From the NCBI RefSeq assembly GCF_005576615.1, contig NZ_CP040332.1, positions 349,866 through 413,865 of the forward strand: DNA of 64,000 nt. Direction: 5' to 3'. The notes beneath the pieces are model-generated. The model saw nothing but the letters and a program-made list of their open reading frames with translations. It made no database searches and had not been told where the DNA came from. The DNA comes from Natrinema versiforme (GTDB lineage Archaea > Halobacteriota > Halobacteria > Halobacteriales > Natrialbaceae). Made by a program: the position numbers and the translations under genes. How positions within the stretch are numbered: the first letter of the stretch is position 1; each line of letters begins with the position of its first letter. Shown piece by piece: positions 25,835 to 34,369 of this stretch.

Positions 25835-26778
25835 CCCTCCCCGAGTCCGCGACGATCGTCGAGATGCTCCCGCGGGACGGCTTCCAGCGCTATCCGGAGT
25901 TCGTCCCGACCGACGAGAAAGTCGAGATCATCGACGCGCTCTCGGAGACGGGCGTCGACGAGATCGAGTTCACCTCGTTTACCCATCCCGAGGCGGTTCC
26001 CGGACTTCGCGACGCCGACGAGGTCGCCGAGCGTATCGACCGGCGCGACGACGTGACCTACCGGGCGCTCGTGCCGAACGATATCGGGATGGAGCGGGCC
26101 ATCCAGGCCGACGTCGACAAGGTCAACGCCCTGGTCGTCATCAGCGACACCTACCGCGAGAAAAACCAGGGGATGAGCTTGGAGGAGAACTTAGAGCAGG
26201 TCAGGGCCATCGTCGAGATGGCCGAGGGGACGGGGATCGAAGTCGAGGCGGGACTCGGCACGAGTTTCTTCTGTCCCTACGAGGGCCGGATCCCGCTGGC
26301 GCGAACCCGCTACGTCGTCGACCGCGTCCTCGAGGCCGGCGTCGACGAAGTGACTCTCGCGACGACGATGGGGATGGCCGACCCGTGCGGGATCACGGAG
26401 ACGCTGACATCCGTCTCCGAGCAGCATCCGGACGCGGACCTCGGGGTCCACCTGCACGACACCAACGGCATGAGTCTCGCGAACACGCTCGCGGCCATGC
26501 AGTGTGGCGTCTCGCGGTTCGATACCTCGGTCTGTGGCCTCGGCGGCGGGACGATCCTCCCCGGCGGACTGGGCGACGTCGGCAACACGCCGACGGAGGA
26601 CCTCGTCAACATGCTTCACGACATGGGGATCGAAACCGGCGTCGACTTCGACCGGCTGCTCGCAGTCGCCGAAGACGTCGCCGACCGGCTCGAGCTGGGA
26701 ACGCCGAGCCGCGCGTTACTGGGCGGGACCCGCGAGCAGGTGCTCGAGGCCGCCGCCGGCGAATCGACGACCGACTAA
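25831..26778 (+). CDS. HMG-CoA lyase-like enzyme (DRE-TIM metallolyase)
   Basis: Protein of 315 residues of the HMGL/pyruvate carboxyltransferase fold. EMLPRDGFQRYP is the N-terminal DxQ metal/substrate motif. The Glu-containing strand IEFTSFTHPEAVP follows, and the metal histidines are in HLHDTNGMSLANTLAAM near residue 210. True HMG-CoA lyases carry a catalytic cysteine in the GLGGCPYA loop; here it reads CGLGGGTILPGG, so that cysteine is missing. It may therefore be an aldolase or lyase for another 3-hydroxyacyl-CoA, or an acyltransferase-like member. Coupled by ATGA to the CoA-transferase. Confidence 0.85.
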   Translation: MTLPESATIVEMLPRDGFQRYPEFVPTDEKVEIIDALSETGVDEIEFTSFTHPEAVPGLRDADEVAERIDRRDDVTYRALVPNDIGMERAIQADVDKVNALVVISDTYREKNQGMSLEENLEQVRAIVEMAEGTGIEVEAGLGTSFFCPYEGRIPLARTRYVVDRVLEAGVDEVTLATTMGMADPCGITETLTSVSEQHPDADLGVHLHDTNGMSLANTLAAMQCGVSRFDTSVCGLGGGTILPGGLGDVGNTPTEDLVNMLHDMGIETGVDFDRLLAVAEDVADRLELGTPSRALLGGTREQVLEAAAGESTTD

Positions 26779-26816
26779 TCGACACGAAACAGACACTCAA
26801 CACAGCCACCACAGCT

Positions 26817-28136
26817 ATGACAGGAAAAACGATAACGGAGAAGATCCTCTCGGAGAAATCGGGCGAAGACGCGACCGCCGGCGACTACGTCGAGGCGACG
26901 GTCGACGCGATGGTCACACACGACGTGACCGGACCGCTGACCATCGATGTCTTCGAGGACGTAACCGGCGAGGACGCAGCGCTCGCCGCGCCAGAGAACG
27001 TCGTCTTCACGCTCGACCACCACGCTCCCGCGGACGGGGTACAGGCCGCGAACAACCACAACATCGTCAGGGAATTCGCCGCCGAGTACGGAGCGAACCA
27101 GTACGAGATCAGCGACGGCATCTGCCACCAAGTGATGATCGAGGAGGGGTTCGTCGAACCGGGCGATCTCGTCATCGGGGCCGACTCCCACTCGACGACC
27201 TACGGTGGACTGGGCGCGCTCGGAACGGGCGTCGGATCGACCGACCTCGGGACCGCCTTCGCCACGGGCGAACTCTGGTTCCGTGTCCCCGAAACGATCC
27301 GCTTCGAGGTCGAGGGCGACCTGCCGGACGGCGTCTACGCGAAAGACCTCATCCTCCGCTTTATCGGCGATGTCGGCTTCGCCGGTGCGACGTACAAGAC
27401 GGCCGAGTACGGCGGGAGCGCGATCCGCGACCTGCCGATTCACCAGCGGCTCGTGCTCTCGAACATGGCGATAGAAATGGGCGGCAAAGCCGGCATCGTC
27501 GAACCGGACGACCGAACGGCGACCTACCTCGAGGAGCAGGCCGGTCTCGAGGTCGGGGTCGATCCCGACCTCGCCGCCGACGACGGCGCGAGCTACGAGG
27601 CCGTCTACACCTACGACGGCGACGCCCTCGCGCCACAGGTCTCGAAGCCGTCGAACCCGGAAAACGCGGTCGACGTGGGCGAGACCGCCGGCACGGGCAT
27701 CGATCAGGTCTTCGTCGGTACCTGTACCAACGGCCGTTACGAGGACATCCGCGTCGTCGCGGACGCCCTCGCGGGCGAGCAGGTCGCCCCGAACACCCGC
27801 CTGATCGTCGTCCCGGCCTCCCGGGCGGTGTATCAGCGGTGTCTCGAGACAGGCGTGCTCGAGGCGCTCGTCGACGCGGGCGCGACGTTCCAGAGCGCCG
27901 GTTGCGGCCCGTGTTTCGGTACGCACCAGGGCGCGCTCGGCGACGGCGATGTCGCGCTGGCGACGGCCAACCGCAACTTCCCCGGCCGCGAGGGGTCGAT
28001 GGAGAGTCGGGTCTACCTCGGCAGTCCGGCGACCGCGGCCGCGACGGCGCTGTACGGCGAGATCACCGATCCGCGGGAGATCGAGACGACGCGGTACGAC
28101 GATCACGCCGTCTCCGACGTGGGGGTGGTTCGATGA
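26817..28136 (+). CDS. Aconitase-family hydro-lyase, large (LeuC-like) subunit
   Basis: Protein of 439 residues. The [4Fe-4S] ligands are one Cys in VGTCTNGRYED and two in SAGCGPCFGTHQG, the normal LeuC arrangement. GADSHSTTYGGLGALGTGVGS near residue 120 is the substrate loop. The family dehydrates and rehydrates 2- or 3-hydroxy di- and tricarboxylates: 3-isopropylmalate, homocitrate, citramalate or, in nicotinate fermenters, 2,3-dimethylmalate. No leuA or leuB is present, so leucine synthesis is unlikely. The partner subunit overlaps by 4 nt. A divergent isocitrate-lyase-type gene follows it. Confidence 0.87.
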   Translation: MTGKTITEKILSEKSGEDATAGDYVEATVDAMVTHDVTGPLTIDVFEDVTGEDAALAAPENVVFTLDHHAPADGVQAANNHNIVREFAAEYGANQYEISDGICHQVMIEEGFVEPGDLVIGADSHSTTYGGLGALGTGVGSTDLGTAFATGELWFRVPETIRFEVEGDLPDGVYAKDLILRFIGDVGFAGATYKTAEYGGSAIRDLPIHQRLVLSNMAIEMGGKAGIVEPDDRTATYLEEQAGLEVGVDPDLAADDGASYEAVYTYDGDALAPQVSKPSNPENAVDVGETAGTGIDQVFVGTCTNGRYEDIRVVADALAGEQVAPNTRLIVVPASRAVYQRCLETGVLEALVDAGATFQSAGCGPCFGTHQGALGDGDVALATANRNFPGREGSMESRVYLGSPATAAATALYGEITDPREIETTRYDDHAVSDVGVVR

Positions 28137-28636
28137 GCGTCGACGGAACCGGACGCGCGTGGGTCTTCGGCGACGACATCGATACCGACCAGATCACCCC
28201 CTCGCGGTTTCTGGTCTCGAGCGATCCGGACGAACTCGGCGAGCACGCGTTCAATGACCTCCGGCCCGAGTTCGCCGACGACGTCGAACCCGGCGACTTC
28301 GTCGTCGCGGGCGAGAACTTCGGGAGCGGCTCCTCGCGGGAACACGCCCCGCTCTCGCTCGTCGGTGCCGGCGTCGCCGGCGTCGTCGCCCAGTCGTTCG
28401 CACGGATCTTCTTCCGGAACGCGATCAACCTCGGTCTGCCGGTGTTGCTCTGCCCAGGCGTCGGCGAGATCGACGACAGGGCCGAAATCTCGATCGACGT
28501 CGACGAGGGGTTCGTCTACGATCACGACGAGGAGATCCGGTACGACGCCGAACCGCTGCCGCCGTTCCTGCAGGACCTCGTCGATCAGGGCGGGCTCAAA
28601 CCGTACACGAGACGAAAACTCGAGTCGGCCGACTGA
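28133..28636 (+). CDS. Aconitase-family hydro-lyase, small (LeuD-like) subunit
   Basis: Protein of 167 residues, the swivel domain. DDIDTDQITPSRFL at the N-terminus and GENFGSGSSREHAP near residue 62 are LeuD/aconitase domain-4 signatures; the serines of the latter bind substrate carboxylates. The start overlaps the large subunit stop (ATGA), as expected for equal synthesis of a heterodimer. It ends 18 nt before the convergent lyase gene. Substrate specificity is set mainly by the YLRT-equivalent loop, which reads SRFLVSSDPDEL here and differs from ordinary leucine-pathway enzymes. Confidence 0.87.
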   Translation: MSVDGTGRAWVFGDDIDTDQITPSRFLVSSDPDELGEHAFNDLRPEFADDVEPGDFVVAGENFGSGSSREHAPLSLVGAGVAGVVAQSFARIFFRNAINLGLPVLLCPGVGEIDDRAEISIDVDEGFVYDHDEEIRYDAEPLPPFLQDLVDQGGLKPYTRRKLESAD

Positions 28637-28654
28637 GGCCGCTGGCAGCCGTTT

Positions 28655-29545
28655 TCATTCCGACCCGTCCGTGTCCTCCGCGGCGTATTGCTTCTCGCGC
28701 TCGCGCCACGTCTCGAGGTCGGTCACGTCGTCGCGGTCCTCCCACGTGCCGAGCCGGTCGACGAGCCCGCGCTCGTTCCCGGTTTCGACGAGTTCCGAGT
28801 AGACGTCCTCGAGCAACCGTAGCTTCGCTTTCTGTGCCGTCGTCGCGAAGAGCAGTACGTCGTACCCCATCTCCGCGACCCGCTCGGCGGGGAATATCGG
28901 GCTCTTCCCGCCGTAGGGGAGGTTGACGACCAGCGGCACGTCGGCGAGGCGGTCGCCGATCTCGGCCAGTTGCGCCTCCGTTTCCGGGGCGTCGACGAAG
29001 ATCCCGTCGGCCCCGGACTCGACGTACGTTCGGGCGCGGTCGATCGCCGCCTCGAGCCCCCCGACTGCGACCGCGTCGGTGCGAGCGACGACGACGAACG
29101 AGTCGTCCTCGCGGGCGTCGATCGCGGCCTCGAGTTTGCCGACCATCTCGTCGGCCGCGATGAGTCGCTTCCCGTCGAAGTGCCCGCACTGCTTCGGCGC
29201 GCGCTGGTCCTCGATGTGGACGCCGGCCGCGCCCGCGCGCTCGAACTCGCGGACGGTCCGGTAGACGTTCAGCGCGTTCCCGTAGCCGGCGTCCGCGTCG
29301 CAGAACACCGGTCGGTCGATGGCACCGGTGATCTCGCGAACGCGATCGACGGTCTCCGACATCGTCGTCAGGCCGATATCTGGACCGCCGTGGACGGCCG
29401 TTGCGACGGCGTTGCCGCTGACGTAGAGGGCGTCGGCGTTGGCCCGCTCGGCGATCGTCGCCTCGAGCGCGTCCGCGACGCCCGGCGCGAGGAGGAGGTC
29501 GTCGCGATCGAACAGGTCTCGGAGCGTCGCGTCTGAATCGGACAT
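28655..29545 (-). CDS. Isocitrate lyase / PEP mutase superfamily lyase
   Basis: Protein of 296 residues. Active-site blocks are LYVSGNAVATAVHG, FCDADAGYGNALNVYRT (Mg ligands) and EDQRAPKQCGH near residue 125, where the Cys is the catalytic base of lyases. Mutases lack that CGH triad, so C-C cleavage is expected. Known relatives are 2-methylisocitrate lyase, 2,3-dimethylmalate lyase and oxaloacetate decarboxylase-like proteins. It lies convergent and 18 nt from the LeuCD-like isomerase, which could supply the 2-hydroxy diacid. Cleavage would yield pyruvate or a 2-oxo acid plus a short acid. Confidence 0.87.
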   Translation of the reverse strand: MSDSDATLRDLFDRDDLLLAPGVADALEATIAERANADALYVSGNAVATAVHGGPDIGLTTMSETVDRVREITGAIDRPVFCDADAGYGNALNVYRTVREFERAGAAGVHIEDQRAPKQCGHFDGKRLIAADEMVGKLEAAIDAREDDSFVVVARTDAVAVGGLEAAIDRARTYVESGADGIFVDAPETEAQLAEIGDRLADVPLVVNLPYGGKSPIFPAERVAEMGYDVLLFATTAQKAKLRLLEDVYSELVETGNERGLVDRLGTWEDRDDVTDLETWREREKQYAAEDTDGSE

Positions 29546-29599
29546 AGGTGCCCTGAGAATCGGTCGGGCTAATGGGTTTTCGTTCCCGCGGCGGCCGGC

Positions 29600-30970
29600 T
29601 CAGGGTCGCAACAGGGCACCGATCTCCCGCGTGTCGGCCGCTCGCGGGTCGCGAACGACGGCGAACGCGTCCTCGGCGGTCCCGTCCGGGAGGCCGTAGT
29701 CGAGCAGCGCCCGCAATCGCTCGTCGAACGCCGCCGGCGCGATCGGATCGCGGTGGTCCCCCGCGGGATACGCCCGTTCGCCGACCGCACTCCGGCCGTC
29801 GGCGTACTCGAGGGTGACTCGAGCGCCCCAGTTCTCGGGGAAGGCGTCGTCGAACTCGTCGGCCCCTCGGACGGTCACGCGATCGGCGAGGGCCCGGACC
29901 GCGTCGTCCGCGACTCGGTCCGGGTGGAAGTGCTCGAGACGGAGTTCGCCGCTTCTCAGGTATCGTGCGAGGACGTACGGAATCGAGAACTTCGCGCCGG
30001 TGAGCGTCGTCGGTTCGGTGTGGGCCATGTCGACCGCGTTCGCGTAGGTCTCGACGACGATCCGATCGATCGCATTCGAATCGATCGGGCCGTCGATTTC
30101 GCGGAGAGCGTCGACGGGCGCGTGCGTGTACCGACACGACGGATACGGCTTGAAGTAGTTCTCCGTGATCGCCCAGTGGTCGCCGAGCGAAGCGAACCGC
30201 TCGGCGAATCCGTCCGGCAACAGCTCCTCGAACGGGTCGTAGACCGACCGCATTACGTCCGGCGAGCCGGGGATGCCCGCCGCCGCGAGTTGGGCCATCG
30301 TCACGCCGACGCCGGCGGACGCGCCCGCGGTCAGGTTCCGCGACGGCGGGCCCGCCTCGTAGGGGTCGTCCATCGAGACCACGGCGCGGTTGGCGGCCAA
30401 CCGGAACGCCTCGCGGGCCACACTGGGATCGGGGTCGGTACAGAGCACGCCGGCCAGCGCGGGCCCGACCGTGGTCCAGGTCGCATGGGGGTTCCGCACG
30501 AGCCACGGCACCGACTCGTTGAGCCGGTCTTTCATCGCGAAGATCGCTTCCTCGAGCCGGGCGCAGATCTCGTAGGCCTTGACACAGCTTTCGACTAGTA
30601 TCTCTCCGTCGGCGTCCGCGCGTTCAGCCATCGCGAGCGCCCCGACGACGATGCCCGAGCCGACGTGACCGCCGGTGTTGTGGCCCTCTTCGATCTCCTG
30701 TGCGATGGCCGCCGCCCCGTTCAGCGTGGCGGCCTGTACCGGCGACGTGGTGCGACTCGAGCCGATAACCGTCGACGGCCCGTCCGGGAGATCGACGGAC
30801 TCCCACGCCGCTTCGTACGGCTCGACCGCGCTCCCCGAGACCGTCGCGGCCAGCACGTCGGCGACGGTCATCGCTCCCCGCTCGAGGACCGACTCGGGGA
30901 TCGGCCGCTCGAGGAAGTCGAAGATCGACGCCTCCCACGGGCTCGCCGGATCGGGTGGGCTCGTCGTCAC
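29600..30970 (-). CDS. MmgE/PrpD family protein, copy 1
   Basis: About 456 residues from the GTG at 30970; an in-frame ATG at 31093 would add 41 residues of unlikely composition. The all-alpha domain carries VLAATVSGS and LNGAAAIAQEIEEGHNTGGHVG; the catalytic-region block YFKPYPSCRYTHAPVDAL is typical. PrpD dehydrates 2-methylcitrate, and wider family members include cis-aconitate decarboxylase and aconitate-type isomerases. Here it most likely isomerises or decarboxylates an intermediate of the island pathway. It lies 54 nt downstream of the lyase gene's upstream end on the same strand, so this gene is read first in a two-gene minus-strand unit. A paralogue is at 37671. Confidence 0.83.
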   Translation of the reverse strand: MTTSPPDPASPWEASIFDFLERPIPESVLERGAMTVADVLAATVSGSAVEPYEAAWESVDLPDGPSTVIGSSRTTSPVQAATLNGAAAIAQEIEEGHNTGGHVGSGIVVGALAMAERADADGEILVESCVKAYEICARLEEAIFAMKDRLNESVPWLVRNPHATWTTVGPALAGVLCTDPDPSVAREAFRLAANRAVVSMDDPYEAGPPSRNLTAGASAGVGVTMAQLAAAGIPGSPDVMRSVYDPFEELLPDGFAERFASLGDHWAITENYFKPYPSCRYTHAPVDALREIDGPIDSNAIDRIVVETYANAVDMAHTEPTTLTGAKFSIPYVLARYLRSGELRLEHFHPDRVADDAVRALADRVTVRGADEFDDAFPENWGARVTLEYADGRSAVGERAYPAGDHRDPIAPAAFDERLRALLDYGLPDGTAEDAFAVVRDPRAADTREIGALLRP

Positions 30971-31176
30971 GGGTCGTCCCTCCTCGGCGCGGCGGGGGTC
31001 GATCGACTGATACGAATCGGACTGCGCTCGCGCTGCTCGCGGCGCTGCGAGCGAGTGGTATTCGAGACCATACCACTCGTTTCGGCGACGCACACCTAAA
31101 GCTATCTTCCGAGCGGGGTGGTCCGCAGCCGGTCCGAGGGGAACGTTAAGTCCACGCCGCCGAATGCACGACGCGT

Positions 31177-31551
31177 ATGACCGACACGCCGAGAGCGCTG
31201 GTCGAGGAGTTCTTCGAGCGGATGGCCGACGACGAGCGTCGGCACACCGTCGGCGATTGCTTCGCCGAGAACGCGGTGATCACCCTCCCCGGAGCGCGGT
31301 TCGAGGGCCCCGGCGCGGCCGACGAGATGCTCGAGTGGCTCGCACCCCGCTACGAGCGAGCGGCGAAGGAGTACGCGGACTGGATCGAAGCGGGCCCGGT
31401 CGTCGTCAGTCAGGGCACTCTCTTCGGCGTCGACGCCGACGGCGAGCGGTTCGAGGACGTTCGGTACGTCGATGTCTACCGGATCGAGGATGGCGAGATC
31501 GCTCGGCTGGACATCTACAACGACCTCGCGGCCGAGGGGGTCATCGAATGA
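31177..31551 (+). CDS. SnoaL-like / NTF2-fold protein
   Basis: A 124-residue protein with the alpha+beta cone of the NTF2 superfamily: helices at residues 5-30 (ALVEEFFERMADDERRHTVGD), then strands ending VYRIEDGEIARLDIYNDL. Members are small hydrolases, isomerases or dehydratases acting on hydrophobic ring compounds. It overlaps the LLM oxidoreductase gene by ATGA, so the two act together. Divergent from the MmgE/PrpD gene. Confidence 0.8.
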   Translation: MTDTPRALVEEFFERMADDERRHTVGDCFAENAVITLPGARFEGPGAADEMLEWLAPRYERAAKEYADWIEAGPVVVSQGTLFGVDADGERFEDVRYVDVYRIEDGEIARLDIYNDLAAEGVIE

Positions 31552-32528
31552 CCGAGCGCACGGGGGTCCTCTTCTCGACGCGGGACGACCTCGAGCTCGT
31601 GCGGACCGCCGAGGAACTGGGCTTCGAGAGCGTCTGGGCCGCCGAGGGGCAGGGCGAGACCGCGTTCGGGAAACTCGAGCGGTGGGCGACGGTCACGGAC
31701 GAGATCGGGCTGGCGACGGGCATCGTCAACCCGTTCTCGCGGACCCCGGCCGCGACGGCGCAGGCGATCGCGACTCTCGACGCCCACTCGGGCGGTCGCG
31801 CGATTCTCGGCCTCGGAGTCGCCCATCCGGGCGTCGTCGAGGGCTTCCACGGCGTCGACTTCGACCGGCCGCTCGCGCGGCTGGCCGAGTACGTCGAACT
31901 GGTCCGTCGCTACCTCGCGGGCGACCCCGGCGCGTTCGACGGCGACTTTTTCGCGCCCGACCGGACCGCCTTCTGGGACGCCTTCGATCCGGTCCGGAGC
32001 GAGATCCCGATCTACAACGCGGCGCTCGGCCCGGGTAACGTCCGCCTGACCGGCGAACTGGCTGACGGCTGGCTGCCCAACCTCTACCCCGAAGCCCGGT
32101 TCGAAACGGCGCTCGAGTGGCTCGAGACGGGAGCCGACCGCGCGGGTCGCGCCGTCGACGACATCGACGTCGCGATGTACGTCCTGGTGTCGGTCGCCGA
32201 CGATCCGGAACGGGCGCGTGCGGCCGCCGCCGAACACGTCGCGACGTACTTCCGCGACATCCCGGGCTATTACGACCGCGTGGCTGCGGAAGCGGGATTC
32301 GAGCCGATGATCGACGCGATCCGGGCGGCACCCACGACGGAGGCGGCGGCCGCGGCCGTTGAGGACGAGTTTCTCGACCACGTCGCAGTCGTCGGCGACG
32401 AAGCGGCCGTCAGGGAGCGACTGACCGCGCTCAGGGACGCGGGCGTCGATCTACCGATCGTCCGAGCGCCGATCGGCGTCGACCGCGCTGCGGATGAGCG
32501 GCTCCTGCGCGCGACGCGGCCGCTGTGA
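31548..32528 (+). CDS. Luciferase-like (LLM class) flavin/F420-dependent oxidoreductase
   Basis: Protein of 326 residues with the bacterial-luciferase TIM barrel: N-terminal GVLFSTRDDLELVRTAEELG, core TGIVNPFSRTPAATAQAIATLD and ILGLGVAHPG. Archaeal members commonly use coenzyme F420, either as methylene-H4MPT reductase-like enzymes or as monooxygenase-like oxidoreductases. The start is the ATG overlapping the SnoaL-like gene stop. It may oxidise or reduce a ring substrate ahead of the hydantoinase step; this is inferred from clustering only. Confidence 0.83.
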   Translation: MTERTGVLFSTRDDLELVRTAEELGFESVWAAEGQGETAFGKLERWATVTDEIGLATGIVNPFSRTPAATAQAIATLDAHSGGRAILGLGVAHPGVVEGFHGVDFDRPLARLAEYVELVRRYLAGDPGAFDGDFFAPDRTAFWDAFDPVRSEIPIYNAALGPGNVRLTGELADGWLPNLYPEARFETALEWLETGADRAGRAVDDIDVAMYVLVSVADDPERARAAAAEHVATYFRDIPGYYDRVAAEAGFEPMIDAIRAAPTTEAAAAAVEDEFLDHVAVVGDEAAVRERLTALRDAGVDLPIVRAPIGVDRAADERLLRATRPL

Positions 32529-32647
32529 GTCCGCGACCGTCGCGTGAACGGGGCGGTTCGGCCGGCTGTGGTTTATGAGACAATCGTCCGGGAACGCTCC
32601 GGTGAACTGTGGGAAACCCTTAAGCGGATACTCTCTGATATACGCCC

Positions 32648-34273
32648 GTGAGCGAACCGATACTCGAGACTGTGGAGTTACGGAAACAGTTCGGCAACCT
32701 GATCGCGAACGACGGGATCTCCCTGCAGGTCGAGGCGGGCGAGATCCACGGGATCATCGGCCCGAACGGGAGCGGCAAGTCGACGTTTTTCAACACGGTA
32801 ACCGGGTTCTACGACGCCGACGGGGGGTCGGTCTACTTCGACGGGACCGACATCACCGACGCGTCGCCGGACGCGATCGCGCGACGCGGCCTCGGCCGGA
32901 CGTTCCAGATCGCCTCTCCGTTCCGGGACCTCTCCGTCAGGGAGAACCTGCTGAGCGTCTACACCGCCGGCCTCCGCTCGGGACTCCGGATCACCGAGGG
33001 GAAACGCGAGCGCGCCCAAGAGATCATCGAGCGCCTCGAGATCGAACACATCGCCGACCACGAGGCCAGCGACATCAGCGGCGGCCAACAGCAACTCCTC
33101 GAGCTCGGACGGATCCTGATGCTCGACCCCCAGTGTATCATGCTCGACGAGCCGACTGCGGGGGTGAACCCGGCGTTGCAGAACCGAATTCTCGATCATC
33201 TGCACGAACTCAACGAGGAGGGGCAGACCTTCGTGATCATCGAACACGACATGAGCGTTATCTCCGGACTCACGGACCGCGTCACCGTCTTCGATCAGGG
33301 AAAGGTCGTGATGGACGGCGACTTCGAGACGGTGACCAGCGACGAGCGCGTCCGAGAGGCGTATCTCGGCGCGGAGACCGATCCCGACGCCGGACTCGGT
33401 GACGCACTCGGAGCCGGTTCCGACTCGAGTGCGGCCGCGGACCCGTCCGCGAGCGAGGCCAACGGCGGCGCGGCGACGGCGTCGGGGGGCGGCTCGAGCG
33501 CGGCGGCGACGGGTGCGAGCGCAACGACGCAGGTCGTCGAGACCGACGCCGATCTGATCGGCGAGCAGCGCCGACTCGTCGCGGACGACATCGTCACTGG
33601 CTACGGCAATCACACCGTGATCGACGACGTTTCCGTCGAGAGCCACGACGGCGTCACCTGCATCTTCGGCCCCAACGGCAGCGGGAAGTCGACGCTACTC
33701 AAAGCGCTCGTCGGCGCGGTCCCCGTCTGGTCGGGTTCGATCTCGCTCGGCGAGACGGATATCACCGAGACGAACGCCGCCGAGAACCTCCAACACGGCA
33801 TGGTGATGCTCCCGCAGGACGGCGGCATCTTCGGCTCCCTGACAGTCAGGGAGAACCTCCTGCTCGGCGGATTCCGCGTCGACCGCGACGTTCGTCGCGA
33901 ACGGCTCGACACCGTCCTCGAGGCGTTTCCCGATCTCGAGGACAAACTCGACGCGAAGGGCAGTTCCCTTTCGGGCGGCCAACAGATGATGCTGAGTTTC
34001 GGGCGGGCCATGATGACCGGCTCGGAGCTGTTCCTCCTCGACGAGCCGTCGGCGGGACTCTCCCCGGCGCTCGTCGACGACGTCTTCGAGATGACCCAGA
34101 CGCTCGTCGAGCAGGGCGCACAGGTAATTCTCGTCGAACAGAACGTTCGCGAGGCGCTGCGAATCGCCGATTACGTCTACATTCTCGCACAGGGTCGTCT
34201 GCAGTTCGACGGCCCGGCGGCGGAACTGCTCGATGAAGACGAACTCGTCGAACTCTATCTCGGTCTCGAGTGA
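32648..34273 (+). CDS. Fused LivG-LivF ABC transporter ATPase
   Basis: Protein of 541 residues holding two complete ABC domains. The first has GPNGSGKST at 38-46, signature ISGGQQQ and CIMLDEPTAGVNP. The second has GPNGSGKST near 340, signature LSGGQQMM and LFLLDEPSAGLSP. Residues about 248-295 are a low-complexity linker of Ala, Ser, Gly, Asp and Thr. LivG and LivF are normally separate subunits; here each polypeptide provides both ATP sites. The GTG start is leaderless, with TTAAG about 25 nt upstream. The genes for the binding protein and both permeases follow, completing a branched-chain amino acid / amide-type importer. Confidence 0.88.
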   Translation: MSEPILETVELRKQFGNLIANDGISLQVEAGEIHGIIGPNGSGKSTFFNTVTGFYDADGGSVYFDGTDITDASPDAIARRGLGRTFQIASPFRDLSVRENLLSVYTAGLRSGLRITEGKRERAQEIIERLEIEHIADHEASDISGGQQQLLELGRILMLDPQCIMLDEPTAGVNPALQNRILDHLHELNEEGQTFVIIEHDMSVISGLTDRVTVFDQGKVVMDGDFETVTSDERVREAYLGAETDPDAGLGDALGAGSDSSAAADPSASEANGGAATASGGGSSAAATGASATTQVVETDADLIGEQRRLVADDIVTGYGNHTVIDDVSVESHDGVTCIFGPNGSGKSTLLKALVGAVPVWSGSISLGETDITETNAAENLQHGMVMLPQDGGIFGSLTVRENLLLGGFRVDRDVRRERLDTVLEAFPDLEDKLDAKGSSLSGGQQMMLSFGRAMMTGSELFLLDEPSAGLSPALVDDVFEMTQTLVEQGAQVILVEQNVREALRIADYVYILAQGRLQFDGPAAELLDEDELVELYLGLE

Positions 34274-34338
34274 TCCCCCGGCCTCCATCTGCTATTTCCA
34301 ATCGCACCGCTTCTGTCGTATGTCCTCGTTTGGCAAAC

Positions 34339-34346
34339 TTATATGT
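34339..34346 (+). promoter_or_regulatory. TATA box of the binding-protein gene
   Basis: CTTATATG lies 24-31 nt before the ATG at 34370. An earlier in-frame ATG at 34343 falls inside this box, so it is not the start; the downstream ATG with the Tat signal is. It shows that the binding protein has its own promoter within the transporter operon. Confidence 0.6.
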
Positions 34347-34369
34347 GGGTTGGTTCCAGATACCATTGT

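Noticed and set aside
26817..28636. Leucine biosynthesis leuCD
   Set aside because: No leuA or leuB nearby, and the context is catabolic with CoA-transferase and lyase genes.
28596..30506. 636-residue minus-strand frame overlapping the lyase and MmgE/PrpD genes
   Set aside because: Composed of Arg, Gly and Pro with no domain; a frame shadow of two well-supported genes on the same strand.
34343..34369. Earlier ATG as start of the binding protein
   Set aside because: It lies inside the TATA box, and the Tat signal begins properly at 34370.
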